From an uncultured bacterium (lineage in GTDB: Bacteria > Acidobacteriota > UBA890), in the NCBI GenBank assembly GCA_937922775.1, contig CALAKE010000652.1, positions 1 to 9,636 of the forward strand: a DNA stretch of 9,636 bases. Reading direction: 5' to 3'. Of this stretch, positions 1-5,393 are shown piece by piece (within the stretch, counting starts at the first letter, position 1; each line of letters opens with the position of its first letter). The position numbers and the translations under genes were made by a program. The notes under the pieces were generated by a model. That model had not been told where the DNA came from. It saw nothing but the letters and a program-made list of their open reading frames with translations, and ran no database searches.

Positions 1-287
1 TGGATGAGCGAGTACGTGTGAACGAGCTCAACCGCGCAGGCGGCGGGCATGAGTACTTCGGGGGAAGCGCCCAATGCGCGACCGGTAGCGAGCACGAGGA
101 TCGGTCGCAATCGCTTTCCCCCGGCGAACACCGAGTACCGCATGGCCTGGTGCAGCAGGGTAGGGGAGTCTTCCTCGGCAGGTAGGATGTCATCCAGCGC
201 GGAGTCGACGAGGCCGTGTTCCGCGCGCAGGTACGATTTGAGGTCGCCACCTGCCTGGTCAGGTTGGACGGCCGCGTCTTCAGCCAT
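1..287 (-). CDS. ispA: Short-chain polyprenyl diphosphate synthase (farnesyl/geranylgeranyl type), 5' part only
   Basis: The gene runs off the left edge; about 95 N-terminal residues are visible. They contain the family signature FAGGKRLRPIL (about residues 54-64), which binds the isopentenyl diphosphate phosphates, and then AVELVHTYSLIH. The window stops just before the first aspartate-rich DDxxD motif should appear. The family condenses IPP with allylic diphosphates in the cytosol to make C15-C20 precursors for quinones and undecaprenyl phosphate. The ATG at 287 overlaps the xseB stop by 8 bases. A second in-frame ATG at 299 (MTAR then MAED) is possible, and neither has a strong Shine-Dalgarno sequence, so translation is probably coupled to xseB. 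The xseB-ispA order (often followed by dxs) is common in bacteria and supports the call. Chain-length specificity cannot be judged from this part. Confidence 0.9.
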   Translation of the reverse strand, partial: MAEDAAVQPDQAGGDLKSYLRAEHGLVDSALDDILPAEEDSPTLLHQAMRYSVFAGGKRLRPILVLATGRALGASPEVLMPAACAVELVHTYSLI

Positions 288-558
288 TCTCGCCGTCATC
301 CACCGGTAGCCCCACGGATTCCGTCTTCAGCGAACCGTCGAGGTCTTCGGTGAGCAGGTCTATGCGTCTCTCCATGGTGTCGAGTCGACCTCTGCAAAGA
401 GAAAAGAGGCCAACGGCGCGCTCATAGACCTGCAGAGCTCCCTCGAGTGGAATGTCACCTTCTTCGAGCTTGGCGGCCAACTCCTCGAGCTGCCCTAGCG
501 CCTCGTCGAAGGTGAGGTCCTCCTGCTTCTTGTCCTTGGCTTCTGCGGATTTGGCCAC
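280..558 (-). CDS. xseB: Exodeoxyribonuclease VII small subunit
   Basis: This 92-residue protein is close to the family's usual 70-90. The core is FDEALGQLEELAAKLEEGDIPLE (residues 17-39, given here only as a landmark), followed by ALQVYERAVGL, the typical two-helix XseB hairpin. Several small subunits wrap the C-terminal coiled coil of XseA to form exonuclease VII, which degrades single-stranded DNA from both ends. I chose the GTG start at 558 because a GGAGG sits 6 bases upstream (565-569) and it gives the normal family length. The open frame continues to 726, but that part is antisense-free overlap with the xseA 3' end and reads as non-family sequence. The acidic C-terminal tail (DDGENG) lies over the start of ispA. 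It is 85 bases downstream of xseA and probably in the same transcript. Confidence 0.93.
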   Translation of the reverse strand: MAKSAEAKDKKQEDLTFDEALGQLEELAAKLEEGDIPLEGALQVYERAVGLFSLCRGRLDTMERRIDLLTEDLDGSLKTESVGLPVDDGENG

Positions 559-564
559 GTACGA

Positions 565-569
565 CCTCC
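565..569 (-). promoter_or_regulatory. xseB ribosome binding site
   Basis: A perfect GGAGG on the minus strand with 6-base spacing to the GTG at 558. It decides the xseB start over the longer open frame that begins at 726. Confidence 0.8.
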
Positions 570-643
570 GGGACTGGAGTGCTAAACGAGTTCCTCTTCT
601 TCCGAGCACGGCGTCGGGCTTTGTAGCAGAAGAATACCGCAGA

Positions 644-2095
644 TCAACTCTCGATGACCTCGTCAACCTGGCAGACGAGCTGGCCCTGATGCAGACGGAT
701 GCGCACCTGATCGCCTCCTCCGACATCGGCGCTGCGCCGCAGGATCAGACCATCACTGGAACGCTCGCAGATCGAATACCCTCGCGCTAGGACGCCCAGG
801 GGGCTGAGGGCCTCGATACGGGCGGCAACCTCGCCGAATCGTCCTTCTGCATGTTGCTGTGTCCTACCTAACGACGCTCGGGCGCTCTGCATCGCCGCAA
901 CCAGAGCTGACCTCCGCTCGGCCAAGTGTCGTCGCGGATCTGACAGCGCCAGTCGCTGTCCAGCCGAGCGAACTCGGTTGCGGCGCAGTTCGATCGATCT
1001 CTGGAAGGGGGTGCTGATCTCGTACCAGACGTCGTCCAGTCGTTGCCTATAGACATTCAGCAGCCCCGCGGGCTGCCGCAGCCGCCGTTGCAGGCGTGGA
1101 TCGTTGAGCCGAGCCCTCGAGTCGCCCAGGCGACGCGCAATAGCGGCGTGCGCCCGTTGGTATGCATGCTCCAGGCGTTGCAGCAACTCTTGCCGGCTGG
1201 CGGCAACGACCTCCGCGGCGGCTGTCGGAGTTGCCGCACGTCGGTCGGCTACCAAATCGGCGATCGTGATATCGATCTCGTGTCCGACGGCGGAAATTAC
1301 AGGGATCCGTGAGCTTGCGATGGCGCGAGCGACGACTTCTTCGTTGAAGGCCCAGAGGTCCTCACGGGAGCCACCACCGCGCCCGACGATCATCACCTCG
1401 GCTTCGCCGTGGCGATTGAGCTTGTCGACAGCCGTCGCGATCTCGTCGGCGGCACCTTCACCCTGTACCTTGGCGGGCGCCAAAATCACGGATATGGGTA
1501 CCTCGCGTCGGTGCCACACCCGGCAAAGGTCGCGCCATGCGGCGCCACTGTCCGAAGTCACCACACCGACGCACCGGGGCAACAAGGGTATCGGTCGCTT
1601 ACGAGAGTCCTCGAACAGGCCTTCCTCATGGAGGCGCGCTTTCAGCTGCTCAAAGGCGAGCTGAAGTGCTCCCCAGCCGACAGGCTCGAGGAACTCGATG
1701 ACCATCTGGAAGTTACCGCGAGGTGGATAGATCGTCAGCCGGCCGCCAGCGATGACTTCCAGGCCGTCGTCTACCGCGAAGACCACCTCACGATTCGCGC
1801 CGCGGAACATGGCCACGTCGAGAACGGCGTCTTCGTCCTTGAGTTTGAAGTACCAATGGCCGCTGCGGTGCTGGTGCAGGTTGCTGATCTCACCACGCAC
1901 CAGAACTGTGTTGAATGCCTCTTCGAGAATCTCCTTGGAGAGGCCAACGATTTCGCCGACGGTCCAAACGCGGCGGGGGGCGACAGGGCTGCTGTCGCCC
2001 GTATCCGTGCCGGTGATCCCACTCGCAGCGTCGCCGGACTCATCGGGGTCGTCGACGGTATCCCAAAGGCTGCCGACGGTCCCGTTCTCGCTCAT
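644..2095 (-). CDS. xseA: Exodeoxyribonuclease VII large subunit
   Basis: 483 residues, against roughly 400-460 usual. The OB-fold nucleic-acid-binding domain covers about residues 43-140 (VRGEISNLHQHRSGHWYFKLKD, landmark near 66-87). The catalytic region follows, with GVVTSDSGAAWRD (about 177-189), GRGGGSREDLWAFNEE (about 238-253) and AVGHEIDITIADLVADRRA (about 269-287). After residue 300 come the long Arg/Leu/Gln-rich helices that hold XseB, then a C-terminal segment with VLARGYSI. With XseB it forms exonuclease VII, which acts in repair and removal of single-stranded DNA. The first 40 residues are an acidic, Ser/Gly/Asp-rich extension before the OB fold. I checked V38, V43 and V46 and none is a GTG codon. 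The start ATG overlaps the upstream stop as ATGA with no clear Shine-Dalgarno, which suggests termination-reinitiation coupling. Confidence 0.96.
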   Translation of the reverse strand: MSENGTVGSLWDTVDDPDESGDAASGITGTDTGDSSPVAPRRVWTVGEIVGLSKEILEEAFNTVLVRGEISNLHQHRSGHWYFKLKDEDAVLDVAMFRGANREVVFAVDDGLEVIAGGRLTIYPPRGNFQMVIEFLEPVGWGALQLAFEQLKARLHEEGLFEDSRKRPIPLLPRCVGVVTSDSGAAWRDLCRVWHRREVPISVILAPAKVQGEGAADEIATAVDKLNRHGEAEVMIVGRGGGSREDLWAFNEEVVARAIASSRIPVISAVGHEIDITIADLVADRRAATPTAAAEVVAASRQELLQRLEHAYQRAHAAIARRLGDSRARLNDPRLQRRLRQPAGLLNVYRQRLDDVWYEISTPFQRSIELRRNRVRSAGQRLALSDPRRHLAERRSALVAAMQSARASLGRTQQHAEGRFGEVAARIEALSPLGVLARGYSICERSSDGLILRRSADVGGGDQVRIRLHQGQLVCQVDEVIES

Positions 2096-2898
2096 GTCAC
2101 CGTGGTGCTGAGATCGTCGGGTGGATCGAAAAAGGTTTCGATCGAGCGCGCTTTGCCGGACTCATGGTCGATATCGACGACGGCGCCGGCAATACGCGTG
2201 TTCGAGCTCGCCACTTGAAAGCGAACCGGTCTGGCAGTGAGGAAACGATATAGGGCCAGGTCAGGTCTCGTTCCAATGACCGAATCGTAGGGCCCGGTCA
2301 TTCCCACGTCGGTGCAGTAGGCGGTTCCTCCAGGGAGGATCCGGGCATCTGCCGTCGGCACATGCGTGTGCGTGCCGAGGACCGCGCTCACGCGACCATC
2401 GGCGTACCAGCCCATGGCGAGCTTCTCCGAGGTAGCCTCGGCGTGCATGTCGACGAATTTGGTTAGGCAATCACCACCGGGCAGGGCATCGAGGGCGTCG
2501 TCGAGGGCCCTGAAAGGGCAGTCGATCGGCTGCATGTACACACGGCCCTGAAGGTTGACCACAATGACGGGATCGCCCTGCCGCGAGCGTCCACGGAAGA
2601 TACCGTTGCCGGGGGTGTCGAGCGGATAGTTTACGGGTCGTAGCACTCGCGGCTCGGATTCGAGGTACTCTTCGAAGCCGCGCTGTGCCCACACATGGTT
2701 GCCCGTGGTGAGGACGTCTACCCCCAAGCCGAGGATCTCCTCCGCAATCGCCGGCGTCAGACCCTTGCCCGCAGCAGCATTCTCTGCGTTCACGATCGTA
2801 AAATCGGCTGAAAGCCGTGACTGCAGCGAGAGCAGACGCTCTTTCAGGATCTGCCGACCCGGTTTGCCGACCACGTCTCCGAGAAAGAGGATTCTCAC
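2092..2898 (-). CDS. ymdB: TIGR00282 family metallophosphoesterase (YmdB-like)
   Basis: 268 residues, the usual family length. Metal-binding residues known from Bacillus subtilis YmdB are all in place: D8 (FLGDVVG), E39-N40 (NAENAA), N67-H68 (TGNHVW), H152 (DMHAEATSEKLAMGWYADGR, landmark 150-169), H177 and H179 (GTHTHV). CTDVGMTGPYDSV (195-207) is a further family signature. Characterised members are di-iron/manganese phosphodiesterases active on cyclic nucleotides; in B. subtilis YmdB affects biofilm and motility and lies beside rny. The role in this organism is unproven. The start is GTG: the rny stop and this start share four bases (GTGA, 2895-2898), and no Shine-Dalgarno is evident upstream, so translation is probably coupled to rny. 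The next gene, xseA, overlaps by ATGA. Confidence 0.93.
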   Translation of the reverse strand: MRILFLGDVVGKPGRQILKERLLSLQSRLSADFTIVNAENAAAGKGLTPAIAEEILGLGVDVLTTGNHVWAQRGFEEYLESEPRVLRPVNYPLDTPGNGIFRGRSRQGDPVIVVNLQGRVYMQPIDCPFRALDDALDALPGGDCLTKFVDMHAEATSEKLAMGWYADGRVSAVLGTHTHVPTADARILPGGTAYCTDVGMTGPYDSVIGTRPDLALYRFLTARPVRFQVASSNTRIAGAVVDIDHESGKARSIETFFDPPDDLSTTVT

Positions 2899-4538
2899 TT
2901 GGCGAACTCGACCGCTCTGGTCTCGCGGATCACCGTCACCTTGATCTCGCCCGGGTACTGGACTTCCTTCTCGATGCGCTTGGCAATGTCCTTGGACAGC
3001 CAGATGGCCTCATCGTCGCTCACCCGGTCCGATTCGACGATGATTCGCAGCTCACGCCCGGCCTGAATCGCATAGGCCTTGGCAACGCCACTGAACGAGT
3101 CGGCGATCTGCTCGAGCTTCTGCAGGCGCTTCACATACGTTTCGAGCATGTCGCGGCGTGCGCCAGGGCGTGCCGCAGAAAGCGCATCGGCCGCTTGCAC
3201 CAGGACCGCCTCGACCGTGGCGGGCTCGACGTCAAAGTGGTGTGCCTCCATGCCCTGAATCACAGCCTGAGATTCACCGTGCCTGCGCAGCAGGTCGATG
3301 CCGATACTCAAATGCGTTCCTTCGACCTCCTGGTCGATCGCCTTGCCGATGTCGTGCAGCAACCCGGCACGGCGGGCAGTCTGTTCGTCGGTACCCAGCT
3401 CCGCAGCCAAGATTCCGGCGATGGTCGCGACCTCGATCGAATGACGCAGTACATTCTGGCCATAGGATGTGCGGAACTTGAGCATGCCCAGCAGGCGCAC
3501 CAGCTCGGGATTGAGGTCATGGATGCCGAGGTCAGCGGCCGCTTCGTTGCCTTCTTGCCGCACCTGATCCTCGATCTCCTCCCGCACTCGGGCGACGACC
3601 TCTTCAATACGTGCCGGGTGAATGCGGCCGTCAGTCACCAAGCGCTCGAGGGCGAGGCGGGCAATCTCCCGGCGCAGCGGATCGAAGGTGGAGATCAGCA
3701 CTGCCTCCGGCGTGTCATCGACGATCAGGTTGACACCGGTGATCATCTCGAAAGCTCGGATATTGCGTCCCTCACGGCCGATCACTCGACCCTTCATATC
3801 GTCAGACGGGAGCTCGACCAACGAGACCGTGTGCTCGGCTACATGGTTGCTCGAGCAGCGCTGAATGGCCATCGCGATAATGCGGTGGGCCTCGTTGTTC
3901 GCCTTCGAGCGCATCTCCTCTTCGATATGACGAACGGTGCGGGTCATCTGCTCCCGCGCCTCGAGCTGCATCATCTGCATCAGGGCCTCTTTCGCCTGGG
4001 CGGCGGTTTGCCCGGCGATACGCTCGAGGCGTCGCAGTGCCTCCTCGCGGTGCTTCTCGAGCTCCTTGCCGAGGCGCTCGACACGCTGCTGCTGCTGCCG
4101 TGCCGTGCGCTCGAGGCGCGAGAGCTCCTTCTCGCGATCTTCGAACGAGCTCGTACGACGCTCGAGCTTCTCCTCACGACGAGCTATGCGACGCTCTTGC
4201 TTGCTGAGCTCACGACGACGGTCGCGGCTCTCTTCTTCGAATGCTTGGCGAGCGCGAAGGTGTTCTTCGCGAGCTTCGACACCTGCCTCTTTCAGGATAT
4301 TCTCGGACTGCCTCTCGGCCTCCTTCATCATGCGTTTGACGTTCCGCCGGGTCTCTTTGACCAAGCGATCGGCAAACCGCCGTCGGATGAAATACCAAAC
4401 GGCGATGAGAATGAGCCCGACGACCAGAAGGGTGATACCGAAGGCCACAAGGGCAGGGGTATCTCCGACGAAGCCGCCCGGACCCTGCGGGCCGAGGAGT
4501 AGGCCGAGGCTCAGGGCGTTGGAAGCCAGATACTGCAT
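2895..4538 (-). CDS. rny: Ribonuclease Y
   Basis: 547 residues from the chosen start, normal for the family (about 510-530). One transmembrane helix lies at about 30-51 (hydrophobic, ending WYFIRRR), then a long charged coiled coil to about 215 rich in Glu/Arg. A KH domain follows at about 236-300 (GRVIGREGRNIRAFE, 250-264). The HD domain is at about 360-460, with LRHSIEVA (H366), LLHDIGKA (H395, D396) and EAHH (431-434). RNase Y is a membrane-anchored endoribonuclease that starts mRNA decay. I chose ATG 4538 rather than the in-frame ATG at 4553 because AGGGGG sits 5 bases upstream of 4538, while the upstream ATG has no good site. The Ala/Leu/Gly-rich N-terminus before the membrane helix is longer than in many members. 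The stop overlaps the next gene as GTGA. The long open frame on the other strand (2817-4502) is a shadow of the coiled-coil codons. Confidence 0.97.
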   Translation of the reverse strand: MQYLASNALSLGLLLGPQGPGGFVGDTPALVAFGITLLVVGLILIAVWYFIRRRFADRLVKETRRNVKRMMKEAERQSENILKEAGVEAREEHLRARQAFEEESRDRRRELSKQERRIARREEKLERRTSSFEDREKELSRLERTARQQQQRVERLGKELEKHREEALRRLERIAGQTAAQAKEALMQMMQLEAREQMTRTVRHIEEEMRSKANNEAHRIIAMAIQRCSSNHVAEHTVSLVELPSDDMKGRVIGREGRNIRAFEMITGVNLIVDDTPEAVLISTFDPLRREIARLALERLVTDGRIHPARIEEVVARVREEIEDQVRQEGNEAAADLGIHDLNPELVRLLGMLKFRTSYGQNVLRHSIEVATIAGILAAELGTDEQTARRAGLLHDIGKAIDQEVEGTHLSIGIDLLRRHGESQAVIQGMEAHHFDVEPATVEAVLVQAADALSAARPGARRDMLETYVKRLQKLEQIADSFSGVAKAYAIQAGRELRIIVESDRVSDDEAIWLSKDIAKRIEKEVQYPGEIKVTVIRETRAVEFAK

Positions 4539-4543
4539 GGTCA

Positions 4544-4549
4544 CCCCCT
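4544..4549 (-). promoter_or_regulatory. rny ribosome binding site
   Basis: AGGGGG on the minus strand, 5 bases before the ATG at 4538. It lies just downstream of the alternative ATG at 4553 and so favours the shorter RNase Y. Confidence 0.65.
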
Positions 4550-4562
4550 GCATAGCCTCGTT

Positions 4563-4736
4563 TTCAGCGTCGAGAGACAGAGAGTGACCGAATACGGTCG
4601 CAGCGGGGCAAACGTCGACTAGACGACGTGGCGTCGTCGGACTGAGGCGGTCAGTAATAGGAGGTGGTCAGACCTCGGATACACCCCCATCGGGCCTGAA
4701 ATCATCACAGGAATAACCGTTGCTATCTCGTCCGAA
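4563..4736 (-). ncRNA. Possible 6S-like structured RNA in the zapA-rny gap
   Basis: The 200 bases between zapA and rny hold no gene that I can support, but they are dense in inverted repeats. The ends can form a closing helix on the minus strand: TTCGG (4736-4732) with CTGAA (4567-4563), one G-T pair, then CGAGA (4730-4726) with TCTCG (4575-4571). Next inward, GCAACGG (4723-4717) pairs with CCGCTGC (4606-4600) with one A-C mismatch. Between them lie local hairpins at 4586-4599, 4622-4638 (7 bp, 3-base loop), 4641-4655 and 4661-4676. A paired unit of about 174 bases directly after zapA matches the size and usual position of 6S RNA (ssrS) in many proteobacteria. I cannot recognise conserved 6S bases. 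The internal hairpins do not form an obvious single rod with a central bubble, so an rny leader structure is an equal alternative. No confident promoter or T-run terminator was seen. Confidence 0.3.
4622..4638 (-). repeat. Perfect inverted repeat, 7-bp stem, in the zapA-rny gap
   Basis: GACGACG, a 3-base spacer, then CGTCGTC. It is the strongest local hairpin of the gap. No T-run follows, so I do not call it a terminator. It may be part of the candidate RNA or of the rny leader. Confidence 0.6.
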
Positions 4737-4738
4737 CC

Positions 4739-5065
4739 TCATCCAGATCCGTCAGTTCCAGTGGTGTTTGCACTCACGGTGTCGTCGTTCGAGCCGGCCG
4801 TTGCAGCGTCCAGTGTTTCAGCCAGCTCCAGCGCCTGCTCCGCTATCTCTGCCCCTCGTCTTTCGAGGGCTTTTCGTGTTTGGTAGAAGTCATCAGCGAT
4901 GTTGAGGGCGGTCAAAATCGCCAGCCGCCCGGCATCACTGGTGTCCGCCTGCTGCGCGACCTGCCTCATTCGCTGGTCCACGTAGCCTGCGAGCACTCTT
5001 ATCGTTTCAGCTGAGTCTTCACCTCTAATGTTATAGAGGTGCCCGCATATCTCAACGGTGGGCAT
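4739..5065 (-). CDS. zapA: Cell division protein ZapA
   Basis: 108 residues, typical for ZapA. The N-terminal domain begins VEICGHLYNIRGEDSAE, and the helix AILTALNIADDFYQTRKALE (about 49-68) carries the conserved ALNIADD core; the C-terminal helix runs to about 88. ZapA binds FtsZ at midcell as a tetramer and promotes bundling of filaments in the Z-ring. The last 20 or so residues are Asp/Thr/Ser/Gly-rich and probably disordered. The ATG at 5065 is the only reasonable start, as the ATG nine bases upstream is followed at once by TGA. The Shine-Dalgarno is weak. It follows a coiled-coil gene by 25 bases, in the position often taken by a ZapB-like partner, and precedes a 200-base structured gap. 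Confidence 0.92.
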   Translation of the reverse strand: MPTVEICGHLYNIRGEDSAETIRVLAGYVDQRMRQVAQQADTSDAGRLAILTALNIADDFYQTRKALERRGAEIAEQALELAETLDAATAGSNDDTVSANTTGTDGSG

Positions 5066-5090
5066 GATTCACATCGTAGCGGACGAAGAC

Positions 5091-5393
5091 CTATTGCGCC
5101 AAGTGCAATGAGTCGAGTCGGTTCAAAAGGCGGCCGAGACGCTCTTTCACTTCGTCCCTTTCCTCAGTCAGAACGCGCAAACGGCGCAACTCCGCCGCAT
5201 CCGATCTCCAGCGCTCCTGCAGGCGGCTCATCTCAGCCCGCAGCGATCCCAGTTCCTCACGTAGGCCGGTGAGCTGCTTCGCGAGGTCCCGGCGTTCACC
5301 CTCCAGCTCCCGAATACGCTCCACCGCGCGTGCGACGCTCTGTCGCATCGGGGCGAGGGGGTCGCCGCTGTTCCGGCTAACGCTGCTTGCCAC
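5091..5393 (-). CDS. Small coiled-coil protein, possibly ZapB-like
   Basis: About 100 residues from GTG 5393, or 85 from ATG 5348. After a short start the protein is almost all heptad-like helix: VERIRELEGERRDLAKQL, LREELGSLRAEMSRLQERW and LRVLTEERDEVKERLGRLL, ending LHLAQ. There is no signal peptide, membrane segment or known catalytic motif. Small coiled-coil genes directly before zapA occur in many bacteria and are often annotated as ZapB-like division factors. That role here is inferred from position and composition only. I prefer GTG 5393 because GGATGAG lies 4 bases upstream and the DPLAPMRQS stretch looks like part of the domain. ATG 5348 is preceded by C-rich sequence without a Shine-Dalgarno. 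The GTG start overlaps the pheT end by 17 bases. Confidence 0.7.
   Translation of the reverse strand: MASSVSRNSGDPLAPMRQSVARAVERIRELEGERRDLAKQLTGLREELGSLRAEMSRLQERWRSDAAELRRLRVLTEERDEVKERLGRLLNRLDSLHLAQ

Noticed and set aside
559..726. Upstream extension of the xseB frame to an ATG at 726
   Set aside because: The extra 56 residues overlap the xseA 3' end and do not look like XseB. GTG 558 has a perfect GGAGG and gives the family length.
1409..2218. Plus-strand open frame of 269 codons opposite xseA and the ymdB end
   Set aside because: It has no recognisable domain and lies against strongly conserved XseA motifs on the minus strand.
4000..4300. Repeated GCTCGAG/CGAGG-like words suggesting a DNA repeat array
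   Set aside because: They are recurring Arg/Glu/Leu codons of the RNase Y coiled coil with irregular spacing, not a true repeat.
2817..4502. Plus-strand open frame of 561 codons opposite rny
   Set aside because: It mirrors the Glu/Arg/Leu codons of the RNase Y coiled coil and catalytic domains. The opposite strand is a clear full-length RNase Y with all motifs, so this is a shadow typical of GC-rich DNA.
4586..4676. Rho-independent terminator after zapA
   Set aside because: Several hairpins exist, but none is followed by a T-run on the minus strand, so termination is not supported.
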